From contig NZ_LT630450.1 of NCBI RefSeq assembly GCF_900116045.1, forward strand, positions 403,501 through 467,500: a stretch of DNA of 64,000 nt, given 5' to 3'. The position numbers and the translations under genes are program-made. Source of the DNA: Desulfovibrio piger (GTDB lineage Bacteria; Desulfobacterota; Desulfovibrionia; Desulfovibrionales; Desulfovibrionaceae). Under the pieces are notes generated by a model. It did no database searches. It was given only the letters and a program-made list of their open reading frames with translations, and was not told the DNA's origin. Positions within the stretch are counted from its first letter, which is position 1. Each line of letters starts with the position of its first letter. Below, piece by piece: positions 52,008 through 60,758 of this stretch.

Positions 52008-52313
52008 ATGAGCGACACCCAACCCACCCGCAAATATGCCCCGTTTGATCTGACCTTCACCGACAAATGGGAAGACAAGGAAGTCGAGCTGTCCCTTCGC
52101 TTTGCCAAACCCACGAAAATGGAAATCAAGCGCCTGCAGGACGTGGCCGGGAAAAATCCCACCCAGGCGGCCCGCAACCTGCTGCTGGCCACTATCCATC
52201 CCGATGACAAGGAGCGGCTTACCGAGGCTCTGGAAGAGTATCCCGGCATTGCCACCACCTTCTCCACCGCCCTGATCCGCGCCGTGGGCATTGCCGCCGA
52301 TCTGGGAAACTAG
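52008..52313 (+). CDS. Tail assembly chaperone, short form (Mu gp41-like)
   Basis: A 101-residue product; ATG 52,008 follows AAAGGAG. It begins MSDTQPTRKYAPFDLTFTDK and is Lys/Glu-rich, typical of the G-type chaperone before a tape measure gene. The sequence GGGAAAC sits in the last two sense codons just before TAG, allowing a -1 shift into a second frame that stays open to 52,483. Confidence 0.82.
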   Translation: MSDTQPTRKYAPFDLTFTDKWEDKEVELSLRFAKPTKMEIKRLQDVAGKNPTQAARNLLLATIHPDDKERLTEALEEYPGIATTFSTALIRAVGIAADLGN

Positions 52314-52483
52314 AGGCCCCGGACGGCTACGCCCAGGGCGATGCCCTTATCCTGCACTGGCTCCACCTTCAGCCGTCGGAAGACCTGGATGAGTGGGCGT
52401 GTCAGGTGCGTCAGGCCGTCTGGATGGAACGACGCTTTTTTGAGGCCCTGTCCCGCAGCATCCTGGGAACCCGCAAGGTTTGA
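52008..52483 (+). CDS. Tail assembly chaperone, long form by -1 frameshift
   Basis: The heptamer G-GGA-AAC (52,304-52,310) has the X-XXY-YYZ form of -1 slippery sites and precedes the stop. After the shift, reading continues LEAPDGYAQGDALILHWLHL and ends at TGA 52,483, giving 158 residues. A G/GT pair by -1 frameshift directly before the tape measure gene is the known rule for long-tailed phages, Mu included. The heptamer is seen directly; the ratio of the products is unknown. Confidence 0.78.
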
Positions 52484-52485
52484 GC

Positions 52486-55029
52486 ATGGAAGTTTTCTCC
52501 GTATTCGCCACCCTGTCCCTGGTGGACATGATCTCCGGTCCCTTGGGCCGCATTACGCGATCCATGAACGTGGCCAACGCCGCTACCGCAGGTCTGGGGG
52601 AACGCCTGGGCAACCTTGCATTGGCTATGGGTCCGGCGGCGGTGGCCGCCGGACTCCTGGTCGGGGCTTTCGGTATGGCGGCCAGCAAGGCCATGACATT
52701 TGAAAGCGCGATGGCCGATGTGGCCAAGGTGGTAAACTTCGACACCGCCGCCGAGTTCCGGGAAATGAACAAAACGGTCATGGACATGGCCGGGCGCATC
52801 CCGATGGCGGCGGACGGCATCGCGGCCATCATCGCAGCCGCCGGGCAATCCGGCGTGGCCAAGGAAGACCTGACCGAGTTTGCCGAGCAGGCCGCCAAGA
52901 TGGGCGTCGCCTTCGACCTGACCGGAGACCAGGCGGGCAAGATGATGGCCGACTGGCGGGCCGGTATGGCCCTGAGCCTGCCGCAGACCTATGCCCTGGC
53001 CGATGCCGTGAACCATCTTTCAAACAACATGAATGCCACGGCTCCCGCGCTGGGTGAGGTCATCCAGCGCGTGGGCGCGGCGGCCATGAGCTGTGGACTG
53101 GCGGAAACGCAGGTGGCGGCGCTGGGCGCGGCGTTCCTTTCCGCCGGAGCAAGCCCGGAAGTGGCGGCAACGGCGCTCAAGAGTTTCACGACGACCCTGG
53201 TCAAGGGCACGGCCATGAGCAAGAACCAGGCCGCCGCGTTCCGGTCCCTGGGTTTTTCGGCCACCCAGATGGCCAAAGACATGCAGCGGGATGCCCAGGG
53301 AACCATTTTCAAGGTCCTGCAGGCATTGGCGGACAAGCCCAAGGAACTGCAAATGTCCCTCCTGACCGAGATGTTCGGCCAGGAATCCCTGGGGGCCATT
53401 GCTCCGTTGCTGAAGAACATGGGGAACCTGTCCCAGGCGTTCGAGCTTGTGGGCAACAAGGCGAACTATGCCGGTTCCATGCAGGCGGAGTTCGACACAC
53501 GCAGCAAAACCACGGAAAACGCGCTGCAGCTCCTGTCCAACAAGCTGACAAATCTGGCCATTGCCGTGGGCAATGCCTTTTTGCCCGCCATCACCGCCGG
53601 GGCCAAGGCCCTGGGAGCGATGGCCGACGCCCTGCGCTGGGTGGCGGAAACCCGCGTCGGCCAGGTCATCCTGACCCTGGCCGGAGGACTGGCCGCCGCT
53701 GTGCTGGCCGTGACGGCTTTCAGCGCCGGGATGTGGGCGGTATCGAAAGCCGCCCCCGTGGTCTCCACGACCCTGACCGGTATCAGGATGGCCCTGCTGG
53801 CGCTGGGCTGGCCCGTGTGGGCGCTGATTGCCGCCGTGGGCCTGCTGTATGTGGCTTACAAGAAAAATTTTGGCGGGATCGCCACGACCCTGAACCGCTG
53901 GGGGCGGAACATTTCCCTCGTGGTTCGGGGCGTGACGGCCATCTTCGAGAGCCTCAAGGGAAGCACGTTCGAGATCCGGGGAGAACTGGCCAGGGACATC
54001 CGGGCCGCCGGTCTGGAGCGGCTGGTTGTGACCGTTGGCCGTGCCGTGTACCGCATCAAAGAATTTTTTGCGGGTATCTGGGAGGGCCTGAATTTTGACG
54101 GTGCGGTGGCGGTCCTGATACCGGCCATTCTCAAGATAGGTGAACTGTTCGACTTCGTTGGGAAGAGAGTGGAGGAGGCTTTCGGCTTTGAGGTCACGAG
54201 CGCCGCGTCCGAAGCGCGAGGTCTGGGAGAGGTCTTGGGCGGCTTTTTGAGCTGGATACTGGAAGGGCTGGCGACGGTCATTGCCAATCTGGTACGTGGC
54301 ATCGAAAGCCTGATCGCGGCATTCCGCTGGCTTGGTGCCGTATTGACCGGCGACTGGGCCACCGCCGCAGAAATGGCGCAAAGCGTCTGGGACAATTTTT
54401 GCGCGTCGCTCATGGCTTTTGCAGACCTTTTCCGCATTGGGGACTGGCTGCGCAATGCGTGGGCGCAGGCCACGGAATGGCTGGCTGGTATCGACCTTTT
54501 CGAGTCAGGGGCACGCCTTCTGGACACCTTCAAGGAAGGCATCCTGTCCAAGGTGGAAAGCCTCAAGCAGACGTTTTCCGATGCCTTGGCCAGCCTGCGC
54601 AATCTGCTGCCGTTCTCTGACGCCAAGGAAGGCCCCCTGTCCACGCTGACGTTGTCCGGAGCGCGTCTCATGTCCACGCTGGGCGAGGGCATGAACGCGG
54701 GCTTCCCCGGTCTGTACGCCACCCTGTCCGGCAAGCTGGGCAGCCTGAAAGAGAGCATAAGCAGCTGGTGGGACGGGCTGTGGAAGACCACGGATGTGCC
54801 CGTGCCCGCCACCGGCGAGCAGCCTGTTGTCCCCGACGCCCCCGGTATGCCCGCCGATCTGGCCGAGGAACAGGAACGTCGGGCGAGGGCCGCCGGAGAC
54901 CGTGCCGCCGCTCCGCAATCCTGGACCCTGCATATCGCCAACATCACCCTCCCCAACGTCAAGGACGCGCAGGACTTCTTCGCTGACCTGCAGGCGGCGG
55001 CCACGGAAATGGGAGAAAATATGGCATGA
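52486..55029 (+). CDS. Tail tape measure protein
   Basis: An 847-residue product; ATG 52,486, three bases after the frameshift stop. The N-terminal third has the TP901-type core (AMADVAKVVNFDTAAEFREM, MAADGIAAIIAAAGQSGVAK). Hydrophobic segments lie at about 45-68, 395-420 and 430-455, with Ala-rich helices beyond. It sets tail length and helps DNA cross the host membrane. The longest late gene but one. Confidence 0.92.
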   Translation: MEVFSVFATLSLVDMISGPLGRITRSMNVANAATAGLGERLGNLALAMGPAAVAAGLLVGAFGMAASKAMTFESAMADVAKVVNFDTAAEFREMNKTVMDMAGRIPMAADGIAAIIAAAGQSGVAKEDLTEFAEQAAKMGVAFDLTGDQAGKMMADWRAGMALSLPQTYALADAVNHLSNNMNATAPALGEVIQRVGAAAMSCGLAETQVAALGAAFLSAGASPEVAATALKSFTTTLVKGTAMSKNQAAAFRSLGFSATQMAKDMQRDAQGTIFKVLQALADKPKELQMSLLTEMFGQESLGAIAPLLKNMGNLSQAFELVGNKANYAGSMQAEFDTRSKTTENALQLLSNKLTNLAIAVGNAFLPAITAGAKALGAMADALRWVAETRVGQVILTLAGGLAAAVLAVTAFSAGMWAVSKAAPVVSTTLTGIRMALLALGWPVWALIAAVGLLYVAYKKNFGGIATTLNRWGRNISLVVRGVTAIFESLKGSTFEIRGELARDIRAAGLERLVVTVGRAVYRIKEFFAGIWEGLNFDGAVAVLIPAILKIGELFDFVGKRVEEAFGFEVTSAASEARGLGEVLGGFLSWILEGLATVIANLVRGIESLIAAFRWLGAVLTGDWATAAEMAQSVWDNFCASLMAFADLFRIGDWLRNAWAQATEWLAGIDLFESGARLLDTFKEGILSKVESLKQTFSDALASLRNLLPFSDAKEGPLSTLTLSGARLMSTLGEGMNAGFPGLYATLSGKLGSLKESISSWWDGLWKTTDVPVPATGEQPVVPDAPGMPADLAEEQERRARAAGDRAAAPQSWTLHIANITLPNVKDAQDFFADLQAAATEMGENMA

Positions 55030-55571
55030 GTGTAAAACTTCTGACATTTGAAGACGGCGTCGTGCGTATCGACGGCGAGGAGCTGCCCGGCATTCTGTCC
55101 GACCTGCGGGTAAGCGGCAAGGTGCGATTCGACGAGCAGAGCGTGGACAAGGCCAGCGGCAAGAAAAAGACGCCGCAGGGCTGGGAAGACGCGGACATCA
55201 GCCTGACCCTTTACCTGACGACGGACGGGTCCGGGACCTGTTACGACAAGCTGGAATCCTTAAACGGATGGTTCAAGAAAACGGATGGGAAAGCCAACCC
55301 CTCCATTTTTACCGTGACCAACCGGCACCTTCTCGCGCGAGGTGTGCGTCGTGTGGTGTTCTCGCGTCTGGATTCGGCGGAGACGACCCAGACCGACGAG
55401 ATACGCGCGTCGTTATCTTTTGTGGAGCATAATCCGCCCATCGTGCGCCAGGAACAGGCGCAGGCCAAGACCCCCACACCCGGCGAGCTGGCCAAAAAAG
55501 CGGAGGAAAAAGCTGCAGCCGCAGCCAGGGCGGAAGAGCCTGAAGAAGTCATCGGCGGGGACCTGTCATGA
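55026..55571 (+). CDS. Tail/baseplate protein, unknown family
   Basis: A 181-residue product. The N-terminal two thirds is beta-rich (VRIDGEELPGILSDLRVSGK, then strands around TLYLTTDGSGTCYDKLES). The C-terminus is Ala/Glu/Lys-rich. ATGA overlap with the tape measure gene, and with the next gene. Its place resembles Mu gp43-like DNA circulation or tube-initiator proteins, but no sequence motif supports that. Confidence 0.65.
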   Translation: MSVKLLTFEDGVVRIDGEELPGILSDLRVSGKVRFDEQSVDKASGKKKTPQGWEDADISLTLYLTTDGSGTCYDKLESLNGWFKKTDGKANPSIFTVTNRHLLARGVRRVVFSRLDSAETTQTDEIRASLSFVEHNPPIVRQEQAQAKTPTPGELAKKAEEKAAAAARAEEPEEVIGGDLS

Positions 55572-56386
55572 TCGAGGGCCTGAACGTCCGCTGCAATGTG
55601 GGGCCGCTGGAAGTGTTGCGCAGTCCGTTTCTTGAGCTGGTCTTCCGGCGGCGGGCCGTTGTCAGCCGGGCAACCATTACCGTGCCGGACCCGGAGGGGG
55701 AAGCCCGCGCTGTGCTGGCCACGGGGCAGGCGGTTGCCGTGCGCTGGGGATACCGGGGCGAGACTGGCTTCTGGCAGGAATGGGAGGGGACCGTTGAAGG
55801 CATCGACCAGCCCCGCGCCGACAGCAGCAGCGCCGATGCCGTGACGGTGCATGCCGTTGGGCGTGAAAAGGTGCTGACCACCACGGACGTGACGGAATCT
55901 TTTTACCGGGAGCCAGCTGACGTCGTGGCCCGGCGGCTGCTGGCTCGCACCGGGCTTGCCGTGGGCGCAGTGGACGTGCCGGGCGACGTGTTGCCGTACC
56001 AGGTCTTTTCCGGGGTATCCGTGGCGCGGGCTGTACGCCAGCTGGCCTATACGCTGGAGCGCAGCTTCGGTCATGACATGAGCCGCCATGCTCTTTGGCT
56101 GGGCGCGTCCGGACTGACCTGGAGCGACGGGAACGAACCCGGCGATGTGTACAGCGTGGCTACGGCGGAAAATCTGCTGGCACATACGCCGCCGCAGGCC
56201 GATGGCGGAACAGGGGTTCTGGTGTCTGTGCCGCTGCCGGGATTAACGCACAGCCGTCTGGTGCATATTCGCGACGCCCGGCGCAGCTTGGATGCCACCG
56301 TGCGGGCATTGGACGTAGTGCATACGTTTCAGGAAAGCGGCAACCGCACCGTAATTACCTACGGGAAAGACGTTGGCTGGAGCTGA
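55568..56386 (+). CDS. Baseplate hub protein (Mu gp44 / P2 D-like)
   Basis: A 272-residue product. The opening NVRCNVGPLEVLRSPFLELV, mid-region DAVTVHAVGREKVLTTTDVT and SFYREPADVVARRLL match the hub protein fold seen in Mu gp44 and P2 D. It forms the centre of the baseplate under the tube and above the spike. Confidence 0.82.
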   Translation: MIEGLNVRCNVGPLEVLRSPFLELVFRRRAVVSRATITVPDPEGEARAVLATGQAVAVRWGYRGETGFWQEWEGTVEGIDQPRADSSSADAVTVHAVGREKVLTTTDVTESFYREPADVVARRLLARTGLAVGAVDVPGDVLPYQVFSGVSVARAVRQLAYTLERSFGHDMSRHALWLGASGLTWSDGNEPGDVYSVATAENLLAHTPPQADGGTGVLVSVPLPGLTHSRLVHIRDARRSLDATVRALDVVHTFQESGNRTVITYGKDVGWS

Positions 56387-56490
56387 ACACCGCATACCGC
56401 CGGAGGCACGGCGCGTGCGCCGCATGGAGAGACGAGGGAGCGCCCGGTCGGGCTTTGCCCGCCGGGCATGAAGGCGAACGAGGAACGGAA

Positions 56491-57225
56491 ATGGACGAGC
56501 AACAGGGAAAACGGGATGTCGTGGGCATGATCCGCAAGCTCGTTGAGCTGGCCATGCCCGACTTGCGGCATTATTACCGCCTGCCACGGAAGGCCAGGGT
56601 GGTGGCCGTGTACGCAAGCGATGGGGAATATTTTTGTGACGTGCAGCCGCTCCGGAACGATGAAAGCCCGGACCCAAAGGAGCCGGTCGTGCCGCGTGTG
56701 GCCCTGCCCGTACTGTGGGGCGGCCCAGATCGGGGCGTTGTCTGCCCGCCCGTTTCCGGGGTGCTGTGCGACCTGGCCTATTATGACGGCGATCCGAACT
56801 ACCCGTATATCTCCAACATTCGCTGGGGCGGCGGCATGAATGCCCCCCATGCAGAGCTGAACGAGTTTGTCATTCAATGTGAGAATGGCGTGGAAATCCG
56901 CATTGACAAGGAAAAGCGGATCGTGACGCTGACACCGCAAAACGTGGCCACCGAGGCCGGTAAAGGCTGGACGGTCAAAGCCGGGGAACAGGCGGCTATC
57001 CAGGCGGGTAACGAGGTGAGCATCATTGCCCCGCGCATCAACCTCCAGGGGCATGTTGTTTGTAAATCCGTGGATGGCATGGGGCAGGGGCAAGCGGAGT
57101 TCGTAGGAGACGTGACTATCCGTGGCGACCAGACGGTCACGGGCAACACCACGACCAACGGCAGCAGCCATATTGACGGGGATTCCTACGCCGGTAGCCG
57201 TAGTGGGGGCAGCTGCCCCCACTAG
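56491..57225 (+). CDS. Baseplate spike protein (Mu gp45-like)
   Basis: A 244-residue product. ATG 56,491 (MDEQQGKRDVV) follows AGGAACGGAA; upstream in-frame sequence is a shadow of the hub gene. An OB-like domain (about 30-110) is followed by repetitive beta-helix strands (IVTLTPQNVATEAGKGWTVK ... GDVTIRGDQTVTGNTTT) and a Ser/Gly tip ending SCPH. The last Cys/His could bind a metal at the apex, as in Mu and P2 spikes. It pierces the host outer membrane. Confidence 0.85.
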   Translation: MDEQQGKRDVVGMIRKLVELAMPDLRHYYRLPRKARVVAVYASDGEYFCDVQPLRNDESPDPKEPVVPRVALPVLWGGPDRGVVCPPVSGVLCDLAYYDGDPNYPYISNIRWGGGMNAPHAELNEFVIQCENGVEIRIDKEKRIVTLTPQNVATEAGKGWTVKAGEQAAIQAGNEVSIIAPRINLQGHVVCKSVDGMGQGQAEFVGDVTIRGDQTVTGNTTTNGSSHIDGDSYAGSRSGGSCPH

Positions 57226-57252
57226 GCCGTGGCCAGAAAAACCTTTGCATGG

Positions 57253-57280
57253 AGCGCGTCCTTTCCGGGCGCGCTTTTTT
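57253..57280 (+). terminator. Repeat element copy 5, terminator after spike
   Basis: AGCGCGTCC-TTTCC-GGGCGCGCT then TTTTT. Nearly identical to copy 4 including the preceding GCATGG. The next gene starts 22 bases after the T-tract without a visible Shine-Dalgarno. Confidence 0.75.
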
Positions 57281-57301
57281 GTTGTGTGCCATGCTTCCCC
57301 C

Positions 57302-57775
57302 ATGAGTGACACCACGACAGACCTCTGGGGGCAAGACATCGCGCTGGACGGCAGCGGGCAGGCCCGCGTTGCCGCTAACGGCGAGCTGGTGTTGACCGAC
57401 GGCGTGGACACGGGGGTGCAAGACATACGCCTGCGCATGTTCACCCGCCTTGGCAAGTTGTTTTATGACCGGCAATTCGGCTCCCTGATCCATGACTGGA
57501 TCCTGGAAGAATCCACGGCGGCGAACAGGGCGGCCCTGGAATCCGAGGTCGTCATGCGTGTGGAGGAAGACCCCCGCGTTGCCGTAGGGTCCGTGCGCTG
57601 CACGGTCACGGCCTGGGACGCACGGTCCATCACGGCGCTGGCACGCTGGCGCTTTCTGGAAGATGACACGCCGATGTCCCTGGTCCTGCAGATCAACAAG
57701 CTGACGATGGAACTGGTAGTGAAAGATGCCGACCCGCGAACAGACAGTTTTACCCCGTGTTTCCCGGACGATTGA
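57302..57775 (+). CDS. Baseplate wedge protein (Mu gp46, GPW/gp25-like)
   Basis: A 157-residue product. MSDTTTDLWGQDIALDGSGQ, then DTGVQDIRLRMFTRLGKLFY and DRQFGSLIHDWILEE match the gp46/GPW-gp25 fold. An in-frame GTG at 57,284 is possible; neither start has a clear Shine-Dalgarno. It is a wedge subunit. The next gene starts 50 bases before its stop. Confidence 0.85.
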   Translation: MSDTTTDLWGQDIALDGSGQARVAANGELVLTDGVDTGVQDIRLRMFTRLGKLFYDRQFGSLIHDWILEESTAANRAALESEVVMRVEEDPRVAVGSVRCTVTAWDARSITALARWRFLEDDTPMSLVLQINKLTMELVVKDADPRTDSFTPCFPDD

Positions 57776-58913
57776 GGACGTCCGGGCCTCCGTATTCGGT
57801 TATGTGGAGACGGCACAGGACAGCCTCGCCACCCACGGTTATCTGCCCGTGCGCCTGAACCTGAACAAGGGCGTGGTTCGCGGCCTGCTGGAAATTTTTT
57901 GCTGGGGCTACTGGCAGATCTACAGCCTGTTGCAACGTCTGCTGCAGCAGGTCAGCCCGGACGGGGCAACGGGGGAATGGCTGGACATGCACGCCGCCGG
58001 GGTGGACGTGACCCGCCGCCCGGCGACCAAGGCGCGGGGGAAAGTGCGCTTTGCCCGCGCCGTGGAGACCGGTCAGGACACAAACATCACCATCCCTGCC
58101 GGGCGCATCGTGCGCACCCTGCCGGACGGCACGGGCCGTATTTTTCGATACGGCACGGTCGCAACCGCTGTCCTGCCTGCCGGGGCGGACCATGTGGATG
58201 TGGAAGTCGAGGCGGAGGACTACGGCGCAGCGGCCAATGCATCCGTCGGACAGATATGCGAGCTGGTGACCCCCGTAACGGGCGTTGCCGGGGTGAGCAA
58301 CCCGGCGGACTGGCTGGTCAGCGAGGGGGCCGACGAAGAAACGGACGCCAGCCTGCAACGGCGCTATGCCTTGCAATGGCAAGCAAACAACGGCTGCACC
58401 AAGTTCGCCTACATGGCCTGGGCACTGTCCGTGCCGGGTGTGACCTCGGTGTCGATCCTGGACCGGCATCCGCGCGGCCAGGGCACCGTGGACATTGTCG
58501 TGCGCGGTGCGGACGTGCTGCCCACCGAAGCGTTGTTGCAGAAAGTCCGGGAGGCCGTGGCCCCCAACGTGCCCATAAACGACGACTGGCTGGTCAAGGG
58601 ACCTGTGCCCGTGGCCGCCACCATAGACGGCGTGCTGGAATACACCGACGGCGATCCGGACGCCATAACGACCCAGGCGGAGAACCGTCTGCGTGCCCTG
58701 TTCGCGGAGACCAGCCCCCTGGCTGACGTGACGGCCCTGCAGATCGGGCAGGACCTGACGCTCGACCTGCTGACGCATACGGTCATGGCGGTCGCAGGCG
58801 TCAAGCGTGTGACCTGGACCAGCCCGACACAGGACGTGCTGGTCGTGCCCGCCGATGGCGTGGCCCGCCTTGAAAGCCTTGCCCTGCGCGCCGTCAGGGC
58901 CGAGGAAGCGTAA
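57726..58913 (+). CDS. Baseplate J-like protein (Mu gp47)
   Basis: A 395-residue product. Hallmarks are GATGEWLDMHAAGVDVTRRP, ANASVGQICELVTPVTGVAG and SEGADEETDASLQRRYALQW. It is the main wedge component that triggers sheath contraction. Its start lies within the gp46-like gene, showing coupled expression. Confidence 0.92.
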   Translation: MPTREQTVLPRVSRTIEDVRASVFGYVETAQDSLATHGYLPVRLNLNKGVVRGLLEIFCWGYWQIYSLLQRLLQQVSPDGATGEWLDMHAAGVDVTRRPATKARGKVRFARAVETGQDTNITIPAGRIVRTLPDGTGRIFRYGTVATAVLPAGADHVDVEVEAEDYGAAANASVGQICELVTPVTGVAGVSNPADWLVSEGADEETDASLQRRYALQWQANNGCTKFAYMAWALSVPGVTSVSILDRHPRGQGTVDIVVRGADVLPTEALLQKVREAVAPNVPINDDWLVKGPVPVAATIDGVLEYTDGDPDAITTQAENRLRALFAETSPLADVTALQIGQDLTLDLLTHTVMAVAGVKRVTWTSPTQDVLVVPADGVARLESLALRAVRAEEA

Positions 58914-58915
58914 CC

Positions 58916-60208
58916 GTGTCCGAGTTCTGGAAATATTTTCATGACATCCTGGCATGGCCTTTGATCCATGCCCCCGGCCCCCTGCAGGGTCTCGTCCGGG
59001 GCATGGCCCATGCGCTGGACGAGACGCGGGATGATGTCGTGTATTTCCGGCGGCAGTGGTTCCCGGCTCTCTGCGAGCCGGGGCTTGTGTCCGCCTTCGG
59101 GGCAAGCCGGGGCCTGGTGCGCAGCCCCGTGGAAAGCGACGCGCAGTTCCGCACCCGTGTCGTCAATGCCTGGCGCTGGCACATGCTGGGGGGCAAGCAG
59201 CAGGGCCTGCCGGAGATTCTGGCAGCCTACGGTTACCACGTCGAAGCCATCGAGAATATGCGCCAGTTTGCGCCCACGCGCTGGGCGGAGTTCATGGTGC
59301 GGCTGGAAACGCCGCCTCATTACGGGGATCAACAAGCCCAGCTCGACAGCCTTGCGCACCTCGTTTGGCTGATCCAGGAATACAAGCCAGCACGCAGTTT
59401 CTTTTTCCGTATCTACAACGACACCAACGACCGGCGGCCCATCATCCCCGGTATAGGCCCCAAGCTGGGCAGCGGCATCCTGTCGTTCTGGAGCGGGACC
59501 ACGGACCCCGGCGTCGGAGACGGCGACGTGGTCATCGCCTTTGGCGTCAAGATCAGCCTGTTCGGCCCGCCCCTGCTGGATGGTTCTCCGCTCTGGGGCC
59601 TGACGGAGCTGCTGACCCTGTATGGGCCGCGCCGCGTCAACAATTTTGTGCTGAGCGTGTCCCGGCTCTCTGACACGTTCATCCGCCGCAATCCCTTTGT
59701 CATGTCCGAGGTGGTCAGCATTGGCAGCGGCGAGGACGTGTACTTTTCCGCCTCCTGGAATGACGGGAGCTGGGACGACCGCCCCTGGGAACGCTGGGAG
59801 GGCTTTACCCGCTACATCCCGCCGTTTGAACTCGGCATCCGCCATACGGCACGCAGCCAGCTGGAAACGGGCCTGTCCCGCCTGTCCGGCATCAATGAAC
59901 GGCTGGGGGGCGTGCGTCGTATCGTGCTGGCGCGCGGCGTCAACAGGCTGGGGGACCTGCGTCTTGGCAATCATGGTCCCGTGCGCACGCCCGTGTGTTT
60001 GTGGGCCTATGAGGCGGAACGCCGGAGCATGGGGGAACTGGCCTTCCCCGGAGCCGTGCCCGGTCAGTGCTGGGGATCGGAGACAATGGTCCAGGTCGGG
60101 CACTCTCCCTGGCTTAATGCCGGGACATGGGAAGAGGAAGGCGGCTGGAATGATGCCGCCTGGGACACCATCCATGCCTGCATGGGAATATCCATCACGG
60201 AGGAATAA
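58916..60208 (+). CDS. Tail protein I-like (Mu gp48 position), extended
   Basis: A 430-residue product from GTG. Residues about 1-170 fit the P2 I/Mu gp48-like wedge (PGPLQGLVRGMAHALDETRD, VESDAQFRTRVVNAWRWHML). The remaining 250 residues are an addition not found in P2 I (about 180). They contain Trp/Asp motifs (SWNDGSWDDRPWERWEGF and GGWNDAAWDTIH), suggesting a platform for fibre or glycan binding. Confidence 0.75.
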   Translation: MSEFWKYFHDILAWPLIHAPGPLQGLVRGMAHALDETRDDVVYFRRQWFPALCEPGLVSAFGASRGLVRSPVESDAQFRTRVVNAWRWHMLGGKQQGLPEILAAYGYHVEAIENMRQFAPTRWAEFMVRLETPPHYGDQQAQLDSLAHLVWLIQEYKPARSFFFRIYNDTNDRRPIIPGIGPKLGSGILSFWSGTTDPGVGDGDVVIAFGVKISLFGPPLLDGSPLWGLTELLTLYGPRRVNNFVLSVSRLSDTFIRRNPFVMSEVVSIGSGEDVYFSASWNDGSWDDRPWERWEGFTRYIPPFELGIRHTARSQLETGLSRLSGINERLGGVRRIVLARGVNRLGDLRLGNHGPVRTPVCLWAYEAERRSMGELAFPGAVPGQCWGSETMVQVGHSPWLNAGTWEEEGGWNDAAWDTIHACMGISITEE

Positions 60209-60748
60209 ATGCAATCTACCGTTACCGAACAGGGGCGTATCGCGATGGCTGTCGCCATTGCCGCACGCCCGCTGCATATCGCGTGGGGTCTGGGCGACGA
60301 GGCCTGGGACAGTATGGACCCCCTTGAATGGCCGTCACTGGTCAAGGCCACGGCCCTGGTCAACGAGGTGGGTCGCCGCAAGCCCTCTGTGGTGGGATTT
60401 GTGACGCCCGACGATAACGGCTCCATCGTGGTCCCTGTCGAGAAGCGCGTTACCGAGGAGGGGACCGTTGAGGTGGTCACCAAACGCTACGCCTACAGTG
60501 CCGAGCCGACGGCCTACTTGTACCTGCGCGCGGACTTTGACTACAGCGACGCCCCCACCGCCACGTTGCGCGAGGTCGGTGTTTTCATGGATACGGAGGT
60601 TTCCCCGGACTGTCCCGCCGGCCAGCTCTATTTCCGTCCTGAAGAAATCGTGAACGCGGGACGCCTGTTTGCCGCGCAGATCCTCGACGAACCCATCACC
60701 CGCAGCCCCAACCGCAAGATCGGCATCGAGCTGGTCCAGGCCATCTAA
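60209..60748 (+). CDS. Tail-associated protein, possible fibre-attachment
   Basis: A 179-residue product starting right after the previous stop. Beta-rich, with APTATLREVGVFMDTEV and GQLYFRPEEIVNAGRLFAAQ. It resembles the collar-like N-terminal parts of tail-fibre-related proteins, but family identity is uncertain. Confidence 0.65.
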   Translation: MQSTVTEQGRIAMAVAIAARPLHIAWGLGDEAWDSMDPLEWPSLVKATALVNEVGRRKPSVVGFVTPDDNGSIVVPVEKRVTEEGTVEVVTKRYAYSAEPTAYLYLRADFDYSDAPTATLREVGVFMDTEVSPDCPAGQLYFRPEEIVNAGRLFAAQILDEPITRSPNRKIGIELVQAI

Positions 60749-60758
60749 GGAGCATCAC

